In this document: positions 41,580-51,417 of the stretch, piece after piece
Layout of the letters: the number at the start of each line of letters is the position of its first letter
How positions within the stretch are numbered: position 1 is the first letter of the stretch
The notes under the pieces: model-generated
Seen by the model: the letters and a program-made list of their open reading frames with translations, nothing else
Told to the model about the DNA's origin: nothing
The model's database searches: none
Assembly (NCBI RefSeq): GCF_000477415.1
Contig: NC_022575.1
Location: 496,001 to 560,000, forward strand
Source of the DNA: Mycoplasma parvum str. Indiana
GTDB taxonomy: Bacteria > Bacillota_I > Bacilli_A > Mycoplasmatales > Mycoplasmoidaceae
Length of the DNA stretch: 64,000 bases
Direction: 5' to 3'
Program-made: the position numbers and the translations under genes

Positions 41580-42596
41580 ATTCATTTAATTTATATAAGT
41601 AATGACAAAAAATTCCAATCTCAAATTATTCCCTATTTGATATCAAATTTTTCTATTTCACAAATTCTTTTACTTTCAAAAGAAGAAAAAAACAAAGATT
41701 TAGAACTTAATCTTTGTGAATTAAATTTATTTCTTGAAAATTTAAATGTTGTAGTAAATAAAAAGGTACTATCTCCGCTAGGAGATATACTTAAAAATTC
41801 TTTTTATTTAGAAAAAAAAATTTGAAATCAATTTAATGAATTAACAAAAAATCTAAATAAATTTTTCTTATTGTTAGAAATTAATAAATTGAAAGAAATT
41901 AAAAATTTATTAGAACAAAATGAGTTGGATTTTCCAAAAGAAAAATTACTAGGTCTTTTTTGTTTTAATAAAAAAACAAAAAAAATGAAACTCTATGATA
42001 TATCTTCTAATAAATGAATAAATAATAATTTAGAAGAAAAAAATATTAATAATTTAGCAGAAATCAATAAAGCTTTGAGAAAAACTTTTAAAGAACAGAC
42101 TCTAAAAAGATTTGAACATACTATTAGAGTTTTAGAAACAGCTCATTTAATTTCTTCTAAAGTTCAATTAAATGAAAAAGAAAAAAATAAGTTACTACTA
42201 GCCTGCGCTTATCATGATTTTTGTAAAAATTGAACTCTTAGAAGATTACTTTTTTACTCTAAAAAAATATTTATTAATAGAAATAAAGAAGAATTATTAA
42301 AAGAAGCTTGAGGTCTTCATGGGCCTGTTGCTTCTTTTATATTAAAAAGAAATAAATTATTAAAAGATGAAGAAGTTTTGTTAGCTATTACAAATCATAC
42401 CTATCCTGATAGAGAATCAAGTATTATAGGAAAAATATTAATAATAGCTGACAAAATAGAACCTAATAAAATTTCAAACTTTAATGAAAATATTTATAAG
42501 GAATTATGAAATTATTTGAGATTTGGAGATATAGAAAGCACTTTTAAATTTTTATTAGAAAATCATAAACCTAAAACTGAATGAAGAAAAGAATAA
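41580..42596 (+). CDS. HD-domain hydrolase, NadD-YqeK type with decayed N-terminal half
   Basis: A 338-aa protein. The C-terminal half is a YqeK-type HD phosphohydrolase (diadenosine tetraphosphate hydrolase family): KRFEHTIRVLETA, the HD pair in AYHDFCKNW, GPVASFILKR, ITNHTYPDRE and IIADKIEPNK. In mycoplasmas this domain is often fused to NadD (nicotinate-nucleotide adenylyltransferase). Here the N-terminal half lacks the nucleotidyl-transferase motifs GxFDPxHxGH and ISSTxIR, so it looks decayed or replaced. No ATG is in frame before the domain; ATT (41580) 12 bases after the ptsG stop, or TTG (41637), may start it. Confidence 0.78.
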
Positions 42597-42812
42597 ATTA
42601 TTTTCAAAAGTTTTTATAAAAACAATTAGAAATTATTTAAAAAATGAAATTAAATTGAAGATATTTGATTAGACATGAAAAATAAAAAACTTACAAATCG
42701 ATAATTCCCGAAGTAAGAAGTTGATCAATAAATATTAAAGATTCACAAAATACTGAAATAAAAATATGATGATAAAGTTTCTGATTTAAATTCCTAGTAA
42801 TTAAAAAAATAT

Positions 42813-42833
42813 CAATCCCCTTTTAGGGGATTG
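42813..42833 (-). terminator. Hairpin between convergent genes
   Basis: A perfect 8-bp stem (CAATCCCC/GGGGATTG, 5-base loop) lies in the 266-base gap between the plus-strand HD gene and the minus-strand gene 42863-43249. On the minus strand it is followed by A-T then a run of seven T, the classical terminator form for 42863-43249. The rest of 42597-42862 shows no gene. Confidence 0.65.
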
Positions 42834-42862
42834 AAAAAATGAAATTTAAATCACTTTTTGCT

Positions 42863-43249
42863 TTATTTTGCAGATAAAGTTGGTGCTACATGTTTTAAAT
42901 AGTAATCTTGTTCAGACAAACCAGCTTCTTTTGCGGCTTTCATATTAGATTTTTTTAATTTGAAAACCAAGAAATTAGCTACAAAAGAAAAGACATTTCC
43001 TGCAATCATAGCATAAGAAATACCTTTTGTGCTGAAGTCTCAAGAAGTTCCACCCATATCAAAAAGATTACCTGCAATAAATAATATAGCAGTTACACAT
43101 GAGAAGATTAAAAATTTTGTTATTAATCCTGATGTATTTTTAGAATCAAAAGCTACTTTTCAGTGAATATATGAAACAACAAACAAAAAGGTAGCTCCAA
43201 GAGCTCCAAAAACTGTTGCTACTGTAGCCGCGGAATAAAACAAAAACAT
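42863..43249 (-). CDS. Small membrane protein, three to four helices
   Basis: An unrecognised 128-aa hydrophobic protein (ATG 43247-43249, MFLFYSAATVATVFGALGAT). Three to four membrane segments can be read, with a short basic C-terminal tail (KLKKSNMKAAKEAGLSEQDY). Its codon use keeps the local GC higher than the surroundings. It starts 2 bases after the end of the PQ-loop-like gene (43252-43614), so the two form a pair; both could be subunits of one small transporter, which is inference. Confidence 0.8.
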
Positions 43250-43251
43250 TT

Positions 43252-43614
43252 TTATTGACTAAAAGAAGACAACTTTGAGCTGCAAAATTGTACTTCCGAC
43301 ATGGAGCACCTTTTAGCTTTATTCGCGTTTTGTAATTTCAAGAGAATTATTTTTCCACATGTATATAAAACGAATGCATTTACATATAATCAAGAAATAT
43401 GATTTGTATAGTAAGTGCCAGCAGTCGCAGTGCCGTTGCCGTTGCAAAGGCCTGCGATAGTGGCGCAAAAGAAACATAACCCAATTGAAAAATGCAAAAG
43501 AAATACTTTTAGATCGATAGAAGAGGTATTTTTATTTTTCATTATTGCCAAAAATTGCGGACCAAAAGAGACAGTTATTGAAATTGCTGCCAAAATAAAA
43601 AGAAAAGAACCAAT
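43252..43614 (-). CDS. PQ-loop (SemiSWEET/cystinosin-like) small membrane protein
   Basis: About 120 aa. The core LAAISITVSFGPQFLAIMKN with the PQ dipeptide, followed by KNTSSIDLKVFLLHFSIGL and a third hydrophobic segment, matches one three-helix PQ-loop repeat (SemiSWEET-type sugar transporters act as dimers of such repeats). After it come GLCNGNGTATAGTYYT and a further helix, then a basic C-terminus with three Cys. No conventional start is in frame except TTG 43591-43593, which would cut the first helix; ATT 43612-43614 keeps it. Co-transcribed with 42863-43249. The family call is tentative. Confidence 0.6.
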
Positions 43615-43798
43615 CCCCTCTACCGAAGGATTGGTTTGAAAAAAAGAAATTATAGCTTAAAAATCAACTAAATGTTTTTTATAAAAAACATAAAAAAATT
43701 CCCAAAACTCAAGCTATTTGAGCTTTGAAAATAATTTTCCAAATTCATTTAGAATTTTAAGTTCTGAAATTACACAAAATTTAAAAAAATAATTGAAA

Positions 43799-45829
43799 TT
43801 ATTTTGATTCATTAACGACAGAATTTTTATTAATAAAAGTAGTTTTTCAATAATTTCCCCAATCTAAAGCTTCTTGATATTTTTGCTTTAAATTTTCCGC
43901 TCCATTATTGCCATTATCAACATTAATCCCAAATTGCTTCACTAATAAATCAACTAAATTGTCCAATAAAAGATTTAAAGCTATTGGGGATCTTAAACCT
44001 TCATTTCAAAGATGATAATTACTATAGCTAAATTTAGAGCTAACAGTAGAATTTGTTGCTTGTGTTTCATTTTTTAGGAGTCTTTTCAAAAATTCCAATT
44101 TTGGATTTTCATCTGACTTTAAAATATTTCAATCATCCTCTGTAGCTACAAAAATAATGGAATCTGCTGTTTGTTCAAACTCAGATAATTGACTTCCTTC
44201 AAAATTAAAATCTCCTAAATTCCATCATCATCCATTATCATCAACTCCAAAAATATCTTTATTTAATTTAGGAGTATGTGAAGATACTTGTTTTATTGCG
44301 GCTTGACCTAAAGAATTAGGTAAAACTTCTTTTAAGCCTAATTCTCTATAGAGAAAAGGATATTTAGATACTGTTTGTATTGTTGAATTTCCAGCTCCTA
44401 ATTGTGCCGGTGGATAAGAAATAATTGCAACACTTTTTGATTGGTCTTTTGTAAATTTTTCTTTTTCTGGATCAAAATTAGAATCAACGATTTTAGCGCT
44501 TTGTAAAAATTCTCTAATTTTTTTTAATCTCTCTTTATAGTTATTTACTATAGAGAGAGCATTTTTTAGAGCATTTTCAATATATTGTTTTCTGAAATCT
44601 TTCTCAAAATCTTTTGCAAACTCATTTGATTGAGAGATATTGTACAAAGATGTTGCAATTTGAGCCAAATAAACCATTAAATCTTTCTGTGTGCCTTCCG
44701 AAACAGGACTAGATCCGGGCATAGTTGAATGTTCTAATGCTGGATGATGGGCTAAAACTCCAGGACTAGAATTTAATTCTGTTTTACAAATTGAATTATT
44801 TTCTGGAGCAGAAACTTTAGAAATACCATTATTTAAATAATTAATTTTGAAGCCATTTTCTCTATCAACAAATTCCTTTAAAATTTCTTTCTCTTCATCA
44901 TCAAAAATGAAAGTTTCAAATAATTCCGCTATCTCTTTATCAGCTTTAGATTTAGAATCTTGTTTTTCTTTAATATCACTATAAGTAGAAAAGATAGCTT
45001 CATTTTGTTTTGGTAAAGAAATAAAATTCTTAAGTTCTCCTAATTCATTTGCTTCTTTTCCTCTATTTTGTTGTAAGTTATCTAAAGTATTGCAAAAAGA
45101 ATTTCAAAAATCCATATATTTAGCTGTTCTATATAGGGTATTGGGCTTTAATTTAGAATATTTTTTATAGTACTCATAAATTTTTGATGCTAATTTATGA
45201 TTATTACTTTCTTGGGATGCAGTTCCTGCACTCGGTGAATTAGGATTTTTTGATTTATTGAGAAAGTACTTATATACTTCTTCATTAAATAAGGTATAAG
45301 GATCTCTTGCCGCTCTAAAGTTAGTAACTATCAAATTTTTATGTTTAGGTAGAGTACCAGCTAAATACAAGGGACTAGCTGAATCATCTAAAATAAATTG
45401 TTCTAAAAATAAATAATCTGTTTTTTTAGATGATCACATTTGCTCATTTTTAGTAACTAATCCCCCTTCATAAAGATCTTCATTTCAAAGACTAGGGCCA
45501 AATTCTTTAATATTGCTAATTAATTCATTTATTCGTTCTTGTATTTTTTTACCTATATCTTGCTTATCATTTGATGTTTTACTATCAGCAATAATATATT
45601 TATTGATATTGGTTAAATAATCATATAAACTTCTTTGTTTAAATTGATAAGGATAGTAATCTGGAGGTATCTGCAAGCTTAACAGTAAATCAGCTTGCCC
45701 ATTATAGTTCACCATAATTTTGTAATGAGATGAATTATCTAAAGAAGAAAATTTAATCATAGTTAATGATGGGGAAGCAGATGCCGTTAAAGTTAAAAAA
45801 ATCATCTTTTTTTGTAATAAAGGAATCAT
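43799..45829 (-). CDS. Large exported protein resembling an iron/cobalamin ABC-binding protein
   Basis: A 676-aa protein (ATG 45827-45829) with an N-terminal export segment MIPLLQKKMIFLTLTASASP without lipobox Cys. Many Lys/Asn-rich stretches fill it. The C-terminal third looks like the second lobe of a BtuF/FepB-type binding protein: SVAIISYPPAQLGAGNST, then ADSIIFVATEDDWNIL and NYHLWNEGLRSPIALNLLLDNL, matching the family layout (aDvIf...; W..Gp.Aa..lLddl). The N-terminal lobe is not recognisable. No permease or ATPase for it is nearby. Iron or heme capture would suit the lifestyle but is inference; it may simply be a surface protein. Confidence 0.65.
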
Positions 45830-45869
45830 TACTTAATCTTTAAAAAGATAATGATTTCTTAGATAAAAA

Positions 45870-46496
45870 ATGAATTATTTATTTTTTTCGAAAAAATTAA
45901 GTGTTTTTTCTAGTTATCTAAATTTATTAAGCTCTTTAGGTTGAATTTTTTTAATTTTCTCTATGGGTTATTATCACTTATATTTAATTAATGATCTTCC
46001 TAAAGGATATTACTATTCTTTTTTACCTAATAAAAGTTTCATAGCAGATGTTTTTAGTAACTTGAGACAAAGAACTCCAGTAACTTCTATTCAACCAACA
46101 CCTTCTTATGCTAGTTCTTTCATAAATGGGCATGGACATGAGCTTTTCTTTTCCCAAGAAATTAATTTATTTAATAAAGCTATTAAATTTTGAACATTAG
46201 TTCAACCAGTATTTATTTTTTCTATTATCTCTTCTTCTTTAAATTTAGGTATTTCTCTACTTACCTCTTTCCTTTCTTTTAAAGCAAGATCATTTAATTA
46301 TTTAGTAATTAGTCTTGCTAATTTATTTATACCTATATATGGATTCTGATTAACTTTCAAAATTAATAATAAGATGAATGATTTCAAAGATGCAAATCTA
46401 AATATTAAAAAAATTATTTCTCCAGGTCAATGAGTTAAATTCAAATCTAAACTATTATTTTCAAAAATATTTTCAGATATGACAGTTCCAACTTAA
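45870..46496 (+). CDS. Hypothetical membrane protein
   Basis: An unrecognised 208-aa protein (ATG 45870, MNYLFFSKKLSVFSSYLNLL). The predicted helices are about residues 15-35, 110-130, 140-160 and a further one near 165; a long outside loop with NGHGHELFFSQE lies between the first two. It ends only 4 bases before the ATT start of ymdB, so it is likely co-expressed with it. It is divergent from the large exported protein. Confidence 0.75.
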
Positions 46497-46500
46497 ATAA

Positions 46501-47379
46501 ATTAACTCTACAGTTAATTTTTTCAAGATACTTTTTATTGGTGATATTTTTGGAAAACCAGGTAGAATCTCAATTAAAAGATTTTTATCAGAGATTAAAA
46601 AAAAATATTCAATTGATTTTGTAATAGCCAATATAGAAAATTCTGCCCATTGCAAGGGCATAACTCTTAGAATATTAAGAAGTCTTTCTGAATATGGAGT
46701 TGATTTCTTTACTTTAGGGAATCATTCCTGAAGTAAAACCGAAGAGTTAGAAGAAATTTTTAGTACTTACAAAAATATAGTAAGACCTTTAAATTTAAGT
46801 TCTTCCTTTAAGTACTATAACTTAGGAATGGGTAGTAGAGCATTCCAACATAATGGAATAAATATAAGAATTACTAATTTAATAGGAACTAGTGTTGCAT
46901 TTAAAAATCAACAAACTAATTGTTTTAAAGTATTTGATGATTTTTTAGCTCAATTAAAAGAAAAAAGTCAAGAAAAAGAGCTTCATATAGTAGATTTCCA
47001 TTCTGAAACTACTAGTGAAAAAAATGCTTTTTTATGAGCATTTAATGGACAAGTATCCGCAATATTAGGAACACATACTCATATACCTACCAATGACTAC
47101 GTAATTACACAAGAAGGTACAGCCTATATTTCTGATGTTGGTATGACTGGACCTTCCTGCGGAATTATTGGTGGAAAAAAAGAGAGCATTATTTCTAAAT
47201 TTTTTCATCCAGAAGAAAAATTTAAATTAGAAGCTGAAGAAGGTCCTATTCAATTATGTTCAGTTGTAATGACTTTCAATAGAAAGAACTATAAACCTAT
47301 CTCTATTGAGCCAGTAATTATTAGAGAAGGTTTTTCATCAGATAAATATTCTGTAGAAAATTTCTCTTTAAAAAATTAA
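46501..47379 (+). CDS. ymdB: YmdB-family metallophosphoesterase (2',3'-cyclic phosphodiesterase)
   Basis: YmdB hydrolyses cyclic nucleotides with two metal ions. It is about 292 aa. Metal-site motifs: FIGDIFGKPGR, NIENSAHCKGIT (family N-x-E-N-A-A-G-G-x-G-I-T), FFTLGNHSWSK, VDFHSETTSEK, LGTHTHIPTND and TAYISDVGMTGP, so it is probably active. A stop (46498-46500) precedes the frame immediately, and before FIGDIFG there is no ATG, GTG or TTG: ATT at 46501 or ATA at 46528 must start it. The stop abuts the stop of the convergent prmC. Confidence 0.92.
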
Positions 47380-48219
47380 TTATTTTTTAATTAGGGCTAC
47401 TGCCCTAAATTTATCTAAATAATCCCTGTATTTATAAATTTCTAAAGAATATTCTGTGAAATTTTCTTGATTTCATAATTCTTCATGAAATTCACTGCAC
47501 TCCAAAACTATTAATTTTCAGTAAGAATTATTTTTAACAAACTCTAATATCTTTTCATAATGAGATCAACCATCTTTTTTAGCTTGTAAAGATCATTGAG
47601 GATCTCCTTGACATAATACTTTACTATTGTTAAATTCTTTTTCACTCAAATAAGGGGGATTCATAGTAATTACCTCTCATTTACTATTGGAATTCAAAAA
47701 ATTAACTCAATCAGTTAGATAAATATTAATTGAAAATGATTTAAATGATGAAGAAAGATTTTGAAATATATTCTTACAAGCTTTAAACGAAGAATCAATT
47801 GCCACTCCTTTTTTAATTTCTTTCTTTAAATTTTCTAATACAGATAAAAAAATCACTCCACTTCCAGAACATAAATCTAAATAGGTAAAAGAGCTTAATT
47901 TAAGCTCTTTAACTCACTGTTTTACTAACTCCACTAAAAGTTCAGATTCAATTCTAGGGGAAAAAACACCTTGGTTTAAAGTTCATTTTTTTCTATAAAA
48001 AAATACTTTATTAGTCAGTCTTGTTAAGGGATAATCTAGATTTTCTAACTTTTCCCTAAGTTTTTTATTTAAATTACAAGAAAAATCAATTCAATTTTCT
48101 TTTTCTTGGTTATATTCAATTAAACTAGTTACTTTTGAAGACTTTAGAAATATAAATTCAAGCATTCTATTTCTTAAATCTTCAGGAAAAGAAAATATTA
48201 GCTCTCTAAAAGAGAGCAA
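47380..48219 (-). CDS. prmC: Release factor glutamine methyltransferase PrmC
   Basis: PrmC methylates the Gln of the GGQ motif of RF1 (PrfA), using SAM from MetK. It is 279 aa with TTG 48217-48219 as start (LLSFRELIFSFPEDLRNRML); an internal ATG (48163-48165) would give a shorter form. SAM-binding motif LDLCSGSGVIFLSVL, catalytic NPPY in VITMNPPYLSEKEF, and PRIESELLVELV (family P.R.pDTE.Lve) are visible. The gene follows prfA 16 bases downstream, the usual pairing. A hairpin (47391-47408) lies within its last codons, next to the convergent ymdB stop. Confidence 0.94.
47391..47408. terminator. Hairpin at the ymdB/prmC convergent junction
   Basis: A perfect 7-bp stem (TTAGGGC/GCCCTAA, 4-base loop) inside the last codons of prmC and 11 bases past the ymdB stop, with A/T-rich DNA on both sides; may end both transcripts. 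Confidence 0.5.
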
Positions 48220-48235
48220 AAATTTATTTAATTAA

Positions 48236-49315
48236 TTAACCAGTTGTTAAACTATTTAATCAATCTTCTTGCTCTCTTAAAGATAATTGATTATGTATTT
48301 GCTCAAAATGACCTTCCATTACAGCAACTAAATTATTAATAGTTAATAGAATTCTATGATCAGTAATTCTATTTTGAGGATAGTTATAAGTTCTGATTTT
48401 TTCTGCTCTCTCTCCCTTACCAATTTGTTGCTTTAAATTAGAGAAAAATTCTTCTTTTTGAAGTTTTTTCTCTCTTTCTCATAATTTTGTTTTCAAAATT
48501 TTGAAAGCTATCTCTTTATTTAACATTTGAGATCTTTCTTGTTGACAAGCAACCATAATATTAGTTGGTATATGTACCAATCGAACAGCCGATTCTGTTT
48601 TATTAACATGTTGCCCTCCTGCTCCGCTCGCCCTATAAACATCTATTCTTATATCGCTAGGGTCTAGTTGTATTTCTATTTCATCAGCTTCGGGAAGAAC
48701 ACTTACTGTAATAGTAGAAGTATGCACTCTTCCTTTAGATTCTGTTTCAGGAACTCTCTGAACTCTATGTACTCCCGATTCATACTTCATTTTTGAATAA
48801 ACCTTATCTCCTGATAAGGTAAATGTAATAAAGGCTAGTCCTTTTTCACTTTCACGTAAATCTACCACATTTAATTTCCATTTATTTTCATTAGCATATT
48901 TTTTATATGAATCAAATAAATTAGAAACAAAAATAGCTGCTTCTTCTCCTCCGGCAGCTGAGTGCATTTCTATAACTATATTTTTTCCATCATATTTACT
49001 ACTTGGAAAAAGCTCAGCTTTAAATTCTTCTTCTAATTTATTTATTTTTTTTTGTAAAGAAGAACATTCCTCATCAAGTAAAGACTTGAATTCCAAGTCT
49101 TTACTTTTAGAAATTGATTCTTTGCATTCTTCATAGTCTGAAATACATTTTTTATAAATAAAAAATTTAGAAAGTAATTCTTTATTTTTAGATATTTCTT
49201 TTTGAAGCTCAATATTTTTAATATTGGAACTATCTGATAATAATTTTTCTTCTAAAAGAGGTTGTTTTTCGGCTATAGAAGTTAAAAAAGAATAAATTTT
49301 TTTATTGTAAATCAT
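48236..49315 (-). CDS. prfA: Peptide chain release factor 1
   Basis: RF1 ends translation at UAA and UAG. It is 359 aa, ATG 49313-49315 ([20 protein letters not shown]). The catalytic GGQ is in [10 protein letters not shown]. The tripeptide anticodon site is [13 protein letters not shown] (PxT; usually PAT/PVT). With UGA used for Trp, RF2 is expected to be absent in this organism and none is seen here. It is followed by prmC and preceded by rpmE. Confidence 0.97.
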
Positions 49316-49334
49316 TAAATAAAAATATTCCTAT

Positions 49335-49354
49335 AAGAGGGATAAATCCCTCTT
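49335..49354 (-). terminator. Hairpin after rpmE
   Basis: A perfect 8-bp stem (AAGAGGGA/TCCCTCTT, 4-base loop) in the 46-base gap between rpmE and prfA; on the minus strand it is followed by A-T then TTTTT. Confidence 0.55.
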
Positions 49355-49361
49355 AAAAAAA

Positions 49362-49589
49362 TTATTTAGAGTTTAATCTTCCTGAAGCAAATTTTTCTTT
49401 TAATTTCTCTGCAGGACCTAAATTAGATTCAGAAGCTAATTTTCCTAGATAAAAAGGATGACATGCTGCGCAAATATCTAATTGAACTATTGGAGAACTT
49501 GTATCATTGCTTAATAATTTATAAGTAGAGTTGCAAGAATTACAAGAGAAAGTAATTAACTTTTCTTGTAATTTAGATTTATTAGACAA
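49362..49589 (-). CDS. rpmE: 50S ribosomal protein L31
   Basis: A 75-aa ribosomal protein of the large subunit (ATG 49587-49589). The Zn-type cysteines are kept: TFSCNSCNSTY and DICAACHPFYLG; the conserved HPFY motif is present. The C-terminal extension (KLKEKFASGRLNSK) matches the usual end. It heads the rpmE-prfA-prmC string and is divergent from dnaX. Confidence 0.93.
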   Translation of the reverse strand: MSNKSKLQEKLITFSCNSCNSTYKLLSNDTSSPIVQLDICAACHPFYLGKLASESNLGPAEKLKEKFASGRLNSK

Positions 49590-49647
49590 AATACCTTATT
49601 TAATCTTAAATACCCTAAATTAAAAATTAATTTTTTTAAATAAATTT

Positions 49648-49653
49648 TATAAT
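49648..49653 (+). promoter_or_regulatory. -10 box upstream of dnaX
   Basis: TATAAT, 12 bases before the dnaX ATG. The mRNA leader would be only a few bases long; no clear -35 or Shine-Dalgarno sequence is seen. Confidence 0.55.
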
Positions 49654-49665
49654 AGGGATTTTAGC

Positions 49666-51417
49666 ATGCTTTATAACAAGTATAGACCTCAATATTTTAG
49701 GGATTTAATTGGCCAAGAATTTTCTAAAAATTTACTATTAAATATTCTAAAACAAAAAGCAAATATTCATTCTTTTTTGTTTTATGGTCCAAATGGTACT
49801 GGAAAAACTACTGCAGCTAGATTATTTGCTAGAGCAATAAATTGTGATTATTTTGATGAATCACAAGATATTTGCGGAAAATGTGAAAGTTGCAAACTTT
49901 CGCGAGAAGAAGGTTGTACTGACATTATTGAGATAGATGGAGCTACTAATAATGGAGTAGAGTTTATTAGAGAAATAGTAAAAGGCAATGCAATTTATCC
50001 TCCATTATTACTTAAAAAAAAACTTTATTTAATAGATGAAGCTCATTGCCTAAGCTTACAAGCTTGAAATTCTCTACTCAAAATTATTGAAGAGCCCCCA
50101 TCTCATTTAATTCTTATTTTTTTAACAACAGAAGTACATAAAATTATTCCAACTATTTTGAGTAGATGTCAAAAATTGTTATTCTCTCCATTAGAAGATC
50201 ATCTATTACTTCCCTTCCTTGAGAAAGTTTCTTCTCAAGAAAAACAAGAAATTCAATTAAATTTATTAAAAAAAGTTATTGAAGAGTCTAATGGTTCTGT
50301 ACGAGAAGCACTCGTAATATTAGAAAAAATTTTTCTCAACCAAAAAGAAAAAGAATTAATTAATAATTTACAAATTATCGAAAATACTTCTTTAGAGTTA
50401 TTGAATTTAATTTTTAACTCTAAATATTCCGAGTCATTAACTAAATTAAGTGAAAATCTTAATAACTCTATTAGAATTTTCGAAATTATTCTAGATAGAT
50501 TACTAGAACTATCTTTCTATAGTATGGGATCTTACTCTAGGGAATTGTTATTTAATTTAAGCGTGCAAGAAGCAGAATCATTTCTTAAATTAAGTCCTAA
50601 TTTAAACTCTATGATTAATTTTTTAGCTCCAGTAATGTCCTCTACCACAAGCAATTCTTTAAAAACTATTCAATTTTCTAAATTTATTCTTCTAAATCTC
50701 TTTCAAGCTAATCTAAAAAAAGAGATAATTTCCCCAAAAGGGGAAATTCTTATGAATTCTACAACTTCAGCAAATAAAGTTATTGAGCAAAAACAATATT
50801 CTCAAACGCGGAACTATTCAACAGACGGCCCTAAAATTGCCCCTCTCCTAAGTGAAACAATAGAACAAAAACAAAAATCTTCTGATTTACCTAATATAAA
50901 AGATATGACTAGTCATAATATTCTGAAAATTGTAGCTTCAGATTTCCCTAAATTAAATTTCATAGAAAAATTAATGAGAGAAGAAGAAATATTAGATATT
51001 CTTAATTCCTGCGATAAACAATTAAGTAAAGAAAGATATCTTATTCTACAAAAATATTTGGAATCAGATAACTCTAATTTTTTATTAACTGAATTAATTA
51101 AAAAAATTAATTCTAAATATGAAATAATATGTTCAAAAGAAGGATGTTTAATTACTTTTTCTAATGATTTTGATACTAAATTATTTAATTTAAAGATTAG
51201 ATCTCCTAGAATTAATTCATTACTAGTTAAATTATTTGAAAAATCTATAAATTGTATAGGTATCTCAATTTCTGATTTATCTACAGTAGTTAAAAGAAAT
51301 AATAATAGTGATAATAAAGAGATTAAAAATTATTTAGCCATTTCTTCTAAAAAGAAGCAAGAAGAACTTCTTTGAAAAAACATTAACAAAATATTTGCAG
51401 CTCCTCTTGAAAAATAG
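49666..51417 (+). CDS. dnaX: DNA polymerase III gamma/tau subunit
   Basis: The clamp-loader ATPase and replisome organiser: 583 aa for the full (tau) form, ATG 49666. Walker A GPNGTGKT (about 41-48), a Zn finger (CDYFDESQDICGKCESC), DEAHCLS (Walker B), LKIIEEPP and SRCQ sensor motifs are present. Domain III ends near FQANLKKE, followed by a low-complexity linker and a weakly conserved tau-like C-terminus. At the end of domain III (residue 352) lies a candidate -1 frameshift site; see the separate feature. The stop TAG abuts the TTG start of the next gene. Confidence 0.96.
50715..50748 (+). promoter_or_regulatory. Candidate programmed -1 frameshift signal in dnaX
   Basis: Slippery heptamer A-AAA-AAA in the correct frame (CTA AAA AAA; 50715-50721), 5-base spacer (50722-50726), then a perfect 9-bp hairpin, stem AATTTCCCC (50727-50735) and GGGGAAATT (50740-50748), loop AAAA. 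A -1 shift would add 18 codons and stop at TAA 50775-50777, giving a protein of about 370 aa that ends after domain III, as gamma does in E. coli. It is not proven that the site works. Confidence 0.7.

Noticed and set aside
48163-48165. Internal ATG as prmC start
   Set aside because: The upstream TTG at 48217 keeps a family-like helical N-terminus and shortens the gap to prfA to 16 bases; both remain possible.
50715-50721. Reading the A7 run in dnaX only as a random homopolymer
   Set aside because: Rejected as the sole explanation, because the phase, spacer, stem and position all fit a frameshift site; it remains unproven.
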